This document shows positions 43,999 to 54,167 of a stretch of DNA of 64,000 bases, in pieces (the first letter of the stretch is position 1; each line of letters begins with the position of its first letter). A program made the position numbers and the translations under genes. The DNA comes from Leucobacter exalbidus (GTDB lineage: Bacteria > Actinomycetota > Actinomycetes > Actinomycetales > Microbacteriaceae), in assembly GCF_017834145.1 (NCBI RefSeq), contig NZ_JAFIDA010000001.1:2604001-2668000 (forward strand). The letters are read 5' to 3'. The notes under the pieces are model-generated. The model did not search any database. It worked only from the letters and a program-made list of their open reading frames with translations, and had not been told where the DNA came from.

Positions 43999-45057
43999 AT
44001 GACTGGCGGCGTACTCGGAGGCGGAGTGATCTTTGTGGTCGCTGCGCTGCTTTGGGCCGCCGTGTTGGTGCCCTCGTGGATGCGGCGCCGTGAGTTTCGT
44101 GCGGCCGAGCGCAATGCCCTGCGGTTGCAGCGCACGCTGCGCGTGCTCGCCGAAACCAGCGAAGTGCCCGAAGAGATTCGTCTCGAGGCCACCGCCAAAG
44201 AAGCGCTCGCGCACGAGAAGATTCTGCGCAGTGCCCGTAAGCAGCTCGACGCTGAACGTGCAGCCGACCTGGCTGATGCTCGCGCCGAGCAGGTGCGCGC
44301 TGAGATTCGTGCCCAGCAAATGAAACGAAAAGAGCGCGCTGCGGTGCATGCTTCACGATTGCGCCGCCCCGTTGTTCGTCGCGTGCGCGCCACCGCTGCC
44401 CTCGGGGCAGTGCTCGGTCTGCTTACGATGCTCGTGGGTGTCGGCGTGGCTATCGCCGGCGTCGGCGCTGCCGCACTGATCTGGGGTGCGCTCGTCACCG
44501 CCACCTCGGTGGGCGCGCTCGTGCTGCTGGCCCCCGGCCGCGTGCGCACGAAGGTGCTGCCGGTCGAGATTGAAGTGTGTGACGAAGCTGCGCAGCTGCC
44601 CGTGCAAGTGGAGCCCGTGGCCGTTACCGACGTTTCGGCCCAGGCTGAAGCGCACCGCCGCGCACAGCAGGCAGCGGCCGAACGCATCGAGCGAGCACGC
44701 GCACTGGCTCGCGCCCGTGCTGCGCGCCCCGCGCCCCGCGAAAACCAGATCGACTCCATGTTGCTGGGCGAACCGGGTGCGGTTGCTGCCGCGGCTGCTG
44801 CCGCCGTGGGAACCCTGCAGCCCGAGCGTCGCACGCTGACGCCCGAGCATGTACCGGCGCCTCGGCCTGCGGTGGCCCGCCCCGCAGCCGCTGCATACGG
44901 TGCAGCTGCGCCCCGCCCCGCGGTGCCTCAGGCCCCGCGGTACACCTCGCAGCAAGAAGCGGCTCGCGCTCGCCTGCGGCAGATGGGCGTAGTGGGGGAC
45001 ACCAGCGAGGGCATGCTGAATCTCGATGACGTGCTGCGTCGTCGTCGCAGCAGCTAG
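43999..45057 (+). CDS. GlpR/SepX-like divisome membrane protein
   Basis: 352 aa from ATG 43999, starting MTGGVLGG. One N-terminal membrane helix (residues 5-25), then the family segment LVPSWMRRREFRAAERNALRLQRTLRVLAETSEVPEE, a long Ala/Arg/Glu coiled coil (about 60-115), two more membrane helices (about 128-175), and an Ala/Pro/Arg-rich tail with LRQMGVVGDTSEGMLNLDDVLRRRR. The N-terminal segment and location after rimJ match corynebacterial GlpR and streptomycete SepX, membrane proteins of cell division and polar growth. The C-terminal peptide could be a partner-docking motif; inferred. Confidence 0.78.
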   Translation: MTGGVLGGGVIFVVAALLWAAVLVPSWMRRREFRAAERNALRLQRTLRVLAETSEVPEEIRLEATAKEALAHEKILRSARKQLDAERAADLADARAEQVRAEIRAQQMKRKERAAVHASRLRRPVVRRVRATAALGAVLGLLTMLVGVGVAIAGVGAAALIWGALVTATSVGALVLLAPGRVRTKVLPVEIEVCDEAAQLPVQVEPVAVTDVSAQAEAHRRAQQAAAERIERARALARARAARPAPRENQIDSMLLGEPGAVAAAAAAAVGTLQPERRTLTPEHVPAPRPAVARPAAAAYGAAAPRPAVPQAPRYTSQQEAARARLRQMGVVGDTSEGMLNLDDVLRRRRSS

Positions 45058-45148
45058 AACCCGCAGTTCAGCGTCATATTTGTGACGCACAAACGGCGTG
45101 TTTAATTTTTCTGCGCCGTTACCCGGCTGATATTCTGAAGCTCGTTAA

Positions 45149-45221
45149 GGGTCTGTAGCGCAGTTGGTAGCGCGCCTCGTTCGCATCGAGGAGGTCAGGG
45201 GTTCGATTCCCCTCAGATCCA
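45149..45221 (+). tRNA. tRNA-Ala (anticodon CGC)
   Basis: Acceptor GGGTCTG (45149-45155) pairs with CAGATCC (45214-45220), discriminator A. Anticodon stem CCTCG/CGAGG closes the loop TTCGCAT, anticodon CGC, reading GCG. T arm GGTTCGATTCC. CCA is not encoded. A short CCT/AGG hairpin and T5 run at 45231-45247 may terminate it. Unlike the other two tRNAs, no core repeat or TGGGGCA pair follows. Confidence 0.97.
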
Positions 45222-45431
45222 CTCTAAATAAGCCTCTGATCAGGTTTTTCTCACGGCGCTGAGATTATTTCATCTTCGTGTCAACACTCACGCCAACGGG
45301 ACACATGTTTTCGTTTGCTGTGCTTCACTTGCAGGCCGCGGTCTGCAAGGCCGTTCTTGGGGTGGCGCTGCGGTAGCGCTAAACTTCGATCACTTGCGTG
45401 CGCATGAAGTGGGGCGGCTGGGAACTAGAAT

Positions 45432-46070
45432 ATGCAAGTGACCCCCACTATCTGGCTTTCCCTTGTGTCTACGAGTGTAGTTATTAGCCTCACTCCCGGT
45501 GCCGGAGCCATCAACACCATGGCGAATTCGCTGTCAGTGGGGTGGAGGCGCTCCTTCTGGGGCGTACTTGGCCAGCAGCTTGCGTTAATGGCTTACCTGA
45601 TCATCGTCGCGGCTGGCGTCGGAGTGTTCGTGGCGAACTCTCCGATCATGTTCAATACCATTCGGTATCTTGGAGCGGCCTACCTGGTCTACCTCGGTAT
45701 TCGACAGCTTCTCGCCCGGCCGACGGCCTCAACGGCCCCCGACAAGACCGAGATGGAAGCCGTCGGCGCGTCAGTCGGAGCGCTCATTCTGCGTGGATTC
45801 TGGGTGAACATCTTGAACCCCAAGGCTGTGGTGTTCTTTTTGGCCTTCGTGCCCCAGTTCATTAAGCCCGACCTGCCACTGGTGCCGCAATACACACTGC
45901 TCGCCGTGACATTGGTGGCTGTGGACGTATTAGTCATGTGGGGGTTCTTTGCGACCGCTGCGAAACCATTTCGTGGCTTCGCAGCAACCCCGCGAGGGCA
46001 ACGCATCATCGGCCTCGTGTTTGGGGTGCTGTTTGTGCTCATGGGAATTCTGCTGCTGTTCTTGCACTAG
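45432..46070 (+). CDS. LysE/RhtB-family amino-acid exporter
   Basis: 212 aa, six hydrophobic segments. The signature SLTPGAGAINTMANSLSVG is in helix 1, GYLVYLGIRQLL-type sequence (here AAYLVYLGIRQLL) in helix 3, and NILNPKAVVFFLAFVPQF in helix 4. Members export lysine, homoserine, threonine or similar compounds; the substrate cannot be read from the sequence. Between two tRNA genes, single-gene unit. Confidence 0.9.
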   Translation: MQVTPTIWLSLVSTSVVISLTPGAGAINTMANSLSVGWRRSFWGVLGQQLALMAYLIIVAAGVGVFVANSPIMFNTIRYLGAAYLVYLGIRQLLARPTASTAPDKTEMEAVGASVGALILRGFWVNILNPKAVVFFLAFVPQFIKPDLPLVPQYTLLAVTLVAVDVLVMWGFFATAAKPFRGFAATPRGQRIIGLVFGVLFVLMGILLLFLH

Positions 46071-46127
46071 ACACGAACACGCGGGTGTACAAAACAGGGT
46101 CTGACATCCGCTAAGCTTAGTTCTTGG

Positions 46128-46202
46128 GCCCCTATAGCTCAGCGGTAGAGCTTCGGACTTTTAATCCGCAGGTCGTAGGTTCGATCCCTACTGGGGGCAC
46201 CA
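46128..46202 (+). tRNA. tRNA-Lys (anticodon TTT)
   Basis: Acceptor GCCCCTA (46128-46134) pairs with TGGGGGC (46192-46198), discriminator A and an encoded CCA (46200-46202). The anticodon loop is CTTTTAA, anticodon TTT. T arm GGTTCGATCCC. The segment TAATCCGCAGGTC (46162-46174) from the anticodon arm recurs exactly at 46267-46279. Confidence 0.97.
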
Positions 46203-46300
46203 AAGTAACACAATAATACGCCTGGTCAGAAACTATTTCTGACTGGGCGTTTTTTTGTTGTCGTAATAATCCGCAGGTCACGTGGGGCAAATCTGGGGCA
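46162..46300 (+). repeat. tRNA-Lys-linked module: exact 13-nt core duplication plus paired heptamers
   Basis: TAATCCGCAGGTC of tRNA-Lys (46162-46174) is repeated exactly at 46267-46279, 105 bp away. Three bases later are direct heptamers TGGGGCA at 46283-46289 and 46294-46300, 11 bp apart, the same heptamer and spacing as behind tRNA-Arg at 339-356. A likely integrase attachment relic. The IS5-family element has inserted about 130 bp further on. No integrase or phage gene remains. Confidence 0.62.
46218..46257 (+). terminator. Rho-independent terminator of tRNA-Lys
   Basis: A 15-bp stem ACGCCTGGTCAGAAA (46218-46232) with TTTCTGACTGGGCGT (46236-46250), followed by a T7 run. It lies between tRNA-Lys and the duplicated core. 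Confidence 0.88.
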
Positions 46301-46423
46301 GCGACGTCGCCCTAGGCGAGCGGCCTCCGTGTTAAACCTCACCTTTTATGCCTGGTGGAGCGTACCGCGGTACTGAGTATTTAGTCGATGCGGTAGGACT
46401 CAAAGTTTCCAGTGACTTGGCGC

Positions 46424-47321
46424 CTAGGGCATGTCTCGTAAATGTTGTGTCCAGGCGATGACCGCGTGAAGTAACACTGCTGCCCGGTACGTCAACGACA
46501 GTTTGTCGTACCGGGTTGCGATGCCTCGCCACTGTTTCACGTGGCAGAACCGTCGCTCGATCACGTTACGTCCTCGATAGTTCTCGGCGTCGAGTTTGGG
46601 TGGGCGACCGCCCTGACTTCCGCGGCGTTTGCGATGCCCGATCTGGTCTCTCGGTTCAGGGATGACCGCCTCAATGCTGCGCTCGCGTAGATGGGCGCGA
46701 ATTGCGCGAGACGAGTATGCCTTGTCGCCGCGGACCGCGTCCGGGCGAGTGCGCGGCCTGCCAGGCCCGGTTCGTTCCACACGCAGAATCTCAAGCAGCG
46801 GCAATAACATCGGCGAATCGCCGTCTTGCCCGGCCGTGCAGACAGTCACCAGCGGCAACCCGTTGCCGTCTACGAGCTGATGAATTTTAGTCGAGAGGCC
46901 GCCGCGAGAACGACCCACCGCATGATCAAGCGGCTCGGTCAGCAGATTCTTGTAATTCGATGTATCCCTTTTTTAGGCGCGTCACGTTCGTTGCGTGCTG
47001 ATGCGCGCGAGCGATCGTGGAGTCCACCGAAATCGACCAATCAACCATTCCGGCAGCATCTGCCTCCGCCATCAATTGGCCAAGGAGGGCATCCCAGGTG
47101 CCGTCTGCGGCCATGCGGCGATGCCACCGCCACACTGTCTGCCAAGGTCCGAACGCGGCAGGAAGATCACGCCAAGCAATGCCGCACCGGTAGCGATAAA
47201 TGATGCCCTCGACCATGGTGCGGGCATCGGCATAGGGGCGCCCTTGTCGACCAGTCGGGCCAGGAAGCGATCCCGAAATCAGGTTCCACTGGTCATCGTT
47301 GAGGAGCTGGAATCTTGACAC
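46424..47321 (-). pseudogene. IS5-family DDE transposase, two frames (frameshifted)
   Basis: The upstream frame (47321-46926, 131 aa) begins MSRFQLLNDDQWNLI and holds the first catalytic Asp in SVDSTIARAHQHA, ending ELQESADRAA. The downstream frame (46918-46424, 164 aa) holds VGRSRGGLSTKIHQLVDG, the second Asp in RGDKAYSSRAI and the Glu in RNVIERRFCHVKQWRG. Joining needs a +1 shift; reading through at GAC-C-GAG near 46944 gives ESAD-EPLDHAVGRSRGG, like intact relatives, which suggests one inserted base. A programmed shift at A6G3 (46966-46974) is the alternative, but the frame reached from there contains no better match. Confidence 0.75.
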
Positions 47322-47367
47322 GCATCAACGATCCCAGACTCCACCCCAAATCTTTACGAGACACGCC
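46428..47367 (-). mobile_element. IS5-family insertion sequence
   Basis: About 940 bp. Terminal inverted repeats: the left end GGCATGTCTCGTAAA (from 46428) and the complement of the right end GGCGTGTCTCGTAAA (ending 47367) match with one difference. CTAG flanks both ends (46424-46427 and 47368-47371), a 4-bp target duplication typical of IS5-type elements. The transposase is on the minus strand in two frames. The stop codon of the distal frame (TAG, 46424-46426) is supplied by the flanking CTAG, not by the element. It lies just downstream of the tRNA-Lys repeat module. Confidence 0.85.
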
Positions 47368-47447
47368 CTAGTACTCGGTGATGGTTATTGAGCGGGCTCA
47401 ATAATCGAGTAAGGATAAAGCCGCATCCTGTGCTCGATGGAAAAGTG

Positions 47448-47481
47448 AGCAAGGCTGCTCTGCACGCAAAGCAGCCTTGCT
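47448..47481 (+). terminator. Hairpin between the IS element and the META-like lipoprotein gene
   Basis: AGCAAGGCTGCT (47448-47459) and AGCAGCCTTGCT (47470-47481) form a perfect 12-bp stem with a 10-base loop and a following CTTTC. It ends 31 bp before the next start, so it may end upstream transcription or act as a leader element. Confidence 0.65.
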
Positions 47482-47511
47482 CTTTCAAGACGTGAATGCT
47501 TCACTGGCTGC

Positions 47512-47922
47512 ATGAGCCACTTGTCCTCTGCGATCGTTCGTTACACCGCGTGCGCGCTGGGCGTTTTCTCGGCAGGGCTGGCCCTCGCCGGGTGCGCGAG
47601 TTCAGCCGCAGCCCCGTCAGAGACGCCTGCTGAGTCTGTCGCTGTGCTGGGAACCTGGGCCGAAGCGCAAAGCGCCCACCCCGCAAACATCGAGATCAAG
47701 GACGGCAACCAATTTGTCGCGTTTGACGGCTGCAATACGTTGAACGGTACCTGGCAGCAAGACGGGGAGACCGTCGCTTTCGAGACGATTTCTACGACTG
47801 AAATGGCGTGCTCAGACGAGGCCTGGCTCACTGGCCTCGCAACCGGGCACATTGCGGGCACCGAAATGACCATTCTTGACGCCGAAGATCATGAACTGGG
47901 GCGTCTCATTCGTGACAAATGA
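47512..47922 (+). CDS. HslJ/META-like lipoprotein (third copy of the group)
   Basis: 136 aa, ATG at 47512. The signal peptide ends in the lipobox ALAGC (Cys near residue 26), so it should be lipid-anchored. The domain has VLGTWAEAQ, AFDGCNTLNGTWQQDG and MACSDEAWL, the GCN plus second Cys pattern of the secreted pair at 13742-14899, although the sequences have diverged. Function unknown. It lies next to the IS element. Confidence 0.78.
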   Translation: MSHLSSAIVRYTACALGVFSAGLALAGCASSAAAPSETPAESVAVLGTWAEAQSAHPANIEIKDGNQFVAFDGCNTLNGTWQQDGETVAFETISTTEMACSDEAWLTGLATGHIAGTEMTILDAEDHELGRLIRDK

Positions 47923-48049
47923 TCGACCGCCACGCGCACGATAGCTGCGCTCGAGGTGAACTTCGGGTGGTCTCGGGTGTGTGATCAGCGAGACCCGCGT
48001 AGACTCGCTGAGTCGACCGGCTGTCCTCGGTCACAGGTGGAGTGAAATC

Positions 48050-48682
48050 GTGTCTCGTGAATATATGCGCCCCGTGCTGCAGCCCAGCGCACGCTTCGAC
48101 TGGCGTATCGGCGCCGACGAACCCGGGGCCGTCTCGCGCCTCGCTCAAGAGACCTCCTGGGCGCTGCTCGACCGCGTACGCAGCGTTGCCGACCCCGCCG
48201 TAGTTGAGCGAGTCGTGGGCCTCGCGGCAGGCGACGAGGGTATCGACGACATCGCCGAGCTGTGGGCTCGCGAAGGCGAGCACTCGCTCGCGGGCGTGCT
48301 GTGGCGCCTGTACTTGCTGCGTCGGGCGGTTGCCGCTGATGCCGCCGGATCAGCCGACCTGTTTCGCCGCGGCATCGTGGCCGCAGAAACCATTGACCCG
48401 GTGGTGGCGGGTGCCACCGATCCGGTGACGCCCGAGTCGATCTCACTGCTGTGCGAAACAATATTGCGTGGAGCTTTCTTGGGGGACATGGGTGCCGCGC
48501 TTGATCGGGCGGCCAGCTACTGCCGCGTGATGTCATTGGGGTCGGCCGATCTGGCTGATGCCCGCGACATCTTGGACGACGAACACGCGGCTCACCTTAC
48601 ATCGCGCGCCCTGCGGTATTCCACGATGGCCCACGAACTGCACGCCGGGGCACGCCGCTGGCGCGACGGTACCCTCGCGTAG
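48050..48682 (+). CDS. Conserved helical protein, function unknown
   Basis: 210 aa from GTG 48050, with GGTGGAG 7 bases upstream; the frame extends to 47981 without ribosome site. Almost all alpha-helical, with RFDWRIGADEPGAVSRLAQETSWALLD at the start and RGIVAAETIDPVVAGATDPVTPE in the middle. From memory, actinobacterial homologues are sometimes labelled as an RNA polymerase beta subunit, but nothing here resembles RpoB and I do not accept that label. No signal or membrane segment. Confidence 0.75.
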   Translation: MSREYMRPVLQPSARFDWRIGADEPGAVSRLAQETSWALLDRVRSVADPAVVERVVGLAAGDEGIDDIAELWAREGEHSLAGVLWRLYLLRRAVAADAAGSADLFRRGIVAAETIDPVVAGATDPVTPESISLLCETILRGAFLGDMGAALDRAASYCRVMSLGSADLADARDILDDEHAAHLTSRALRYSTMAHELHAGARRWRDGTLA

Positions 48683-48831
48683 TTGAGGAGCTCAGCGGAT
48701 GAGGTAACCCTGGGACGCAGGCGCACCCGGGCCGGGGAACCTGTGCACCAAACAGCACTCTCCACTACAATTAAGAATGCCGGGCCGCAGTAACCCCGGG
48801 CTCCAATTTTTGCCGCTTCGAGCGGCCTCCC

Positions 48832-48862
48832 GCCGAGAGGCGTTTCTGCGGCTCGGTTTTTT
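48832..48862 (+). terminator. Terminator downstream of the helical protein
   Basis: CCGAG (48833-48837) pairs with CTCGG (48852-48856), with extra pairing in the loop, and a T6 run follows at 48857-48862. The preceding 150 bp contain another GC-rich stem (CCGGGCCGC...CCCGGGCTC) but no recognised riboswitch. Confidence 0.6.
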
Positions 48863-48958
48863 CATGCCCAAAATAATGGGCGGCAGAACTTTGTTCCGTG
48901 AGTGGTTATGCCCGCTATGTTTACGGTCGCCGTATCTGAAGCAGCGATGGGCGCAGCG

Positions 48959-50929
<1,971 letters not shown>

Positions 50930-51003
50930 GCGACGATTGCGTCGCGCTATTGATCACGGCGCAACATTACTCCTCGCGGGGCCGCGGCACTACCACTAAA
51001 TAA

Positions 51004-51048
51004 AGCCCGGCTCCCAGCGAATTCGAAGCGAATGCTGGGAGCCGGGCT
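51004..51048 (-). terminator. Terminator of the pst operon
   Basis: AGCCCGGCTCCCAGC (51004-51018) pairs perfectly with its complement at 51034-51048. On the minus strand the stem is followed by TTTATTT. It lies 15 bp past pstB. Confidence 0.9.
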
Positions 51049-51063
51049 AAAAGACCTGGTGGG

Positions 51064-51843
51064 TTATCCGAAACGGCCACTCACGTAGTCTTCGGTGGCC
51101 TTGATCGCCGGCGTCGAGAAAATCGTTGACGTGTCATCGAACTCGATGAGCTTGCCGGGCTTACCCGTGCCAGCGATGTTGAAGAACGCGGTGCGGTCTG
51201 AGACGCGCGACGCCTGCTGCATGTTGTGCGTCACGATCACGATCGTGTACTGCTGCTTCAGCTCCGCGATGAGATCCTCGATCGCGAGGGTCGAGATCGG
51301 GTCGAGGGCCGAGCACGGCTCATCCATCAGTAACACCTGGGGGGAGACCGCGATGGCACGCGCGATGCACAGGCGCTGCTGCTGGCCGCCCGACAGACCC
51401 GATCCGGGCTTATCGAGGCGATCCTTGACCTCGTTCCACAGGTTCGCACCGGTCAGTGCGCTCTCGACCAGCTCCTCAGCGTCACTCTTCGAGATGCGGC
51501 GGCTGTTGAGCCGCACGCCCGCGAGCACGTTCTCACGAATCGACATCGTGGGGAACGGGTTGGGGCGCTGAAACACCATGCCCACCTGGCGGCGCACGAG
51601 CACCGGATCAACGCCGGGGCCGTAGAGGTCTTCGCCATCGAGCAGCACCTCACCCTCGACGCGTGCGCCGGGGATGGCCTCGTGCATGCGGTTGAGCGTG
51701 CGCAAGAACGTCGACTTGCCACAGCCCGACGGGCCGATGAACGCGGTGACGGTGCGGGGCTCGATGTTCATCGTGACGCCCTCTACCGCGAGGAACTTGG
51801 AGTAGTAAACGTTGAGGTCAGAGATCTCGATGCGCTTCGACAT
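51064..51843 (-). CDS. pstB: Phosphate ABC transporter ATP-binding protein
   Basis: 259 aa. Energises high-affinity phosphate uptake and belongs to the Pst sensing complex. Walker [18 protein letters not shown], the PstB-specific [16 protein letters not shown], signature [14 protein letters not shown], Walker [14 protein letters not shown] and H-loop THNM are intact. Last gene of pstSCAB, 85 bp after pstA. No phoU follows. Confidence 0.97.
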   Translation of the reverse strand: MSKRIEISDLNVYYSKFLAVEGVTMNIEPRTVTAFIGPSGCGKSTFLRTLNRMHEAIPGARVEGEVLLDGEDLYGPGVDPVLVRRQVGMVFQRPNPFPTMSIRENVLAGVRLNSRRISKSDAEELVESALTGANLWNEVKDRLDKPGSGLSGGQQQRLCIARAIAVSPQVLLMDEPCSALDPISTLAIEDLIAELKQQYTIVIVTHNMQQASRVSDRTAFFNIAGTGKPGKLIEFDDTSTIFSTPAIKATEDYVSGRFG

Positions 51844-51928
51844 GCTGAGTGCTTTCTGTTGGTGAGAAGTGTGTGGATCTTGCGCGGGGCCGCAATCGGC
51901 GGGAACGTGTGCGCGAGATGAGGAGTGG

Positions 51929-53050
51929 TTAGCGGCCGAACTTCGGCGAGAACCACTTAGCGATGAGTCGTGCCAGCAGGTTGAGTACCATCACGATGAC
52001 AATCAGCAGCAGCGCGGCGGCCCACGAGCGCTCGATGAACGCGAAGGCCGGGTTGCCCTGGTTGGCGAACTGCGTGTACACGTACACGGGCAGCGACTGC
52101 ATGCGGTCTGAGAACAGGTTCAGGTTCATCGATGCGGTGAAGCCGGCGGTGATGAGCAGCGGGGCCGTCTCGCCGATGACGCGGGCGATGGCGAGCATGA
52201 TGCCCGTGGTGATGCCCGCGATTGAGGTGGGCAGCACAACCTTGATGATGGTGCGCCACTTGGGCACGCCGAGGGCGTAGGCGGCCTCACGCAGTTCGTT
52301 GGGCACGAGGCGCAGCATCTCTTCGCTCGAGCGCACGACGACCGGGATCATCAGCACCGCAAGCGAGACCGCGCCCACGATGCCCATGCGCACGCCGGGG
52401 CCGAGGAACATGGCGAAGATCGCGTACGCGAACAGGCCCGCGACGATCGAGGGGATACCGGTCATCACGTCGATGAGGAAGGTGATGGTGCGGGCGAGGC
52501 GGCCGCGGCCGTACTCGACGAGGTAGATCGAGGTGAGCAGGCCCATCGGCACAGCGATGATCGTGGCCGCCAGTGTGATCAGCAGGGTGCCGTACATGGC
52601 GTGCAGCGCGCCGCCGCCCTCACCGGTGACGTTGCGCATCGAGGAGTTGAAGAACTCGACGTCGAAGCGGGCGACACCGTTCGACACAACAGTGATGCCC
52701 ACCGAGATCAGCGGCACCATGGCAAGCGCGAACGCGCCGGTGACGAGGCCGGTGACGAGGCGATCAAGCGCCTGACGGCGACCCTCGATGAGGCTCGACA
52801 TTATCCAGATGATGACGAGGTAGCCCAGGGCACCCACCACAGCAGCGCCGACGAGCGAGAACTCAGACCCGTTGGCGACAGCGAGCAGGATGAACAGCGC
52901 GATCGACGCGACATAGCTTGCACCCAGCAGAATCCAGGGGGCGCGCTTCGAGAGCCGGTTACCGGCGAGGCTCGAACCGGCCTGTACGGGGCGCACGGTG
53001 ATCGGCGGGCGGGTCGCCCGATCCGGAGCAGCGTTCGTGAGCTGGCTCAT
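51929..53050 (-). CDS. pstA: Phosphate ABC transporter permease PstA
   Basis: 373 aa, with a longer N-terminal part than usual: four hydrophobic segments, two of them (about residues 35-80) preceding the classic domain. The permease domain has [12 protein letters not shown], the coupling region [25 protein letters not shown] and [12 protein letters not shown]. The ATG overlaps the pstC stop by one base. Confidence 0.95.
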   Translation of the reverse strand: MSQLTNAAPDRATRPPITVRPVQAGSSLAGNRLSKRAPWILLGASYVASIALFILLAVANGSEFSLVGAAVVGALGYLVIIWIMSSLIEGRRQALDRLVTGLVTGAFALAMVPLISVGITVVSNGVARFDVEFFNSSMRNVTGEGGGALHAMYGTLLITLAATIIAVPMGLLTSIYLVEYGRGRLARTITFLIDVMTGIPSIVAGLFAYAIFAMFLGPGVRMGIVGAVSLAVLMIPVVVRSSEEMLRLVPNELREAAYALGVPKWRTIIKVVLPTSIAGITTGIMLAIARVIGETAPLLITAGFTASMNLNLFSDRMQSLPVYVYTQFANQGNPAFAFIERSWAAALLLIVIVMVLNLLARLIAKWFSPKFGR

Positions 53051-54081
53051 CAGTTTGCCTCCTGGAATTCGGCGCGGCGGCTAACGATCCAGCGCGCGAG
53101 GGCGTTCACGAGGAACGTCACGATGAAGAGGATGAGGCCGGTGGCGATGAGAATGTTGATGTTCTCGCCGTAAGCCTCGGGGAACGACAGCGCAATATTT
53201 GCGGCGATCGTGGAGGGGTTCTCAGAGGTGAGTAGCTTCAGGCTGACGAGGCCGGTGGCCGAGAGCACCATGGCAACGGCCATGGTCTCGCCCAGCGCGC
53301 GTCCGAGGCCGAGCATGGCCGCCGAGACGATACCGGGGCGGCCGAAGGGCAGCACCGCGAGCTTGATCATTTCCCAGCGGGTGGCGCCGAGCGCGAGCGC
53401 GGCCTCCTCCTGCAGCTTGGGAGCCTGGAGGAACACCTCGCGGCAAATGGCGGTCATGATCGGCAGGATCATCACCGCGAGCACGATGGCCGCGGTGAGA
53501 ATCGTGCGGCCAGTGCCCGAGACAACCCCGCCGAAGAGGGGGATCCAGCCGAGATTGTCATTCAGCCACACATACACGGGGCGAATGGTGGGCGCGAGCA
53601 CACCGATGCCCCACAGGCCGAAGACCACGCTGGGCACCGCGGCGAGCAGGTCGACGATGTAGCCGAGCAGCTGCGCGAGGCGCCGGGGCGCGAAGTGCGA
53701 GATGAAGAGCGCGATGCCGATCGACAGCGGCAGCGCGAACAGTAGCGCGAGGGCCGCAGCCCACACCGTACCGAACACGAGCGGGCCAACGTACGACCAG
53801 AAGTTGCTGGTGAGTAGCGAGGCGGTCTCATTGGTCGCGTTGAACGCGGGGATACTGCGCACAATGAGAAACAGCGCGACGGCGCCGAGAGTGACAAGAA
53901 TCATGCTGCCTGCGAAGACAGCGGCGCGTGAGAAAACGCGGTCGCCGATGCTCAGCACGGTCTTAGACCGTGATGCTGAGGCACGCAGCGTATTCGGTGA
54001 CGGGTCACCTGGGGGCGTAGCGCCAGCAGGTGAGGTACCTGTGGGCGTTGCGCCCGAGGGCGTGGCAGTGGAGTGGGTCAC
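53050..54081 (-). CDS. pstC: Phosphate ABC transporter permease PstC
   Basis: 343 aa, GTG start. A Pro/Gly/Thr-rich, repeat-containing N-terminus (SGATPTGTSPAGATPPGD) is encoded by short GC-rich DNA repeats at about 54005-54065. Then six membrane segments and the coupling region REVFLQAPKLQEEAALALGATRWEMI, and GRALGETMAVAMV near the end. Forms the channel with PstA. Confidence 0.95.
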   Translation of the reverse strand: MTHSTATPSGATPTGTSPAGATPPGDPSPNTLRASASRSKTVLSIGDRVFSRAAVFAGSMILVTLGAVALFLIVRSIPAFNATNETASLLTSNFWSYVGPLVFGTVWAAALALLFALPLSIGIALFISHFAPRRLAQLLGYIVDLLAAVPSVVFGLWGIGVLAPTIRPVYVWLNDNLGWIPLFGGVVSGTGRTILTAAIVLAVMILPIMTAICREVFLQAPKLQEEAALALGATRWEMIKLAVLPFGRPGIVSAAMLGLGRALGETMAVAMVLSATGLVSLKLLTSENPSTIAANIALSFPEAYGENINILIATGLILFIVTFLVNALARWIVSRRAEFQEAN

Positions 54082-54120
54082 TCGGGCTCCTGTGTGGGAA
54101 CGGGCTGGACGACCAGAAGA

Positions 54121-54159
54121 GGGCCGCGAGGGTTACCTTGACGGTAACCCCTGCGGCCC
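54121..54159 (-). promoter_or_regulatory. Intercistronic hairpin between pstS and pstC
   Basis: Two stacked perfect stems, GGGCCGC/GCGGCCC and GGGTTACC/GGTAACCC, with a 5-base loop, between pstS stop and pstC start. In binding-protein operons such hairpins often give partial termination or mRNA protection so that the binding protein exceeds the permease; inferred here. Confidence 0.7.
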
Positions 54160-54167
54160 ACTCTTGG

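Noticed and set aside
45222-45431. Possible third tRNA-linked module behind tRNA-Ala
   Set aside because: No copy of the anticodon-arm segment and no TGGGGCA pair were found there.
48683-48958. Possible riboswitch or structured RNA in the gap before the KimA-like gene's 3' end
   Set aside because: GC-rich stems are present but no conserved core of a known potassium or c-di-AMP riboswitch could be matched, and the transporter starts at the far end of its gene.
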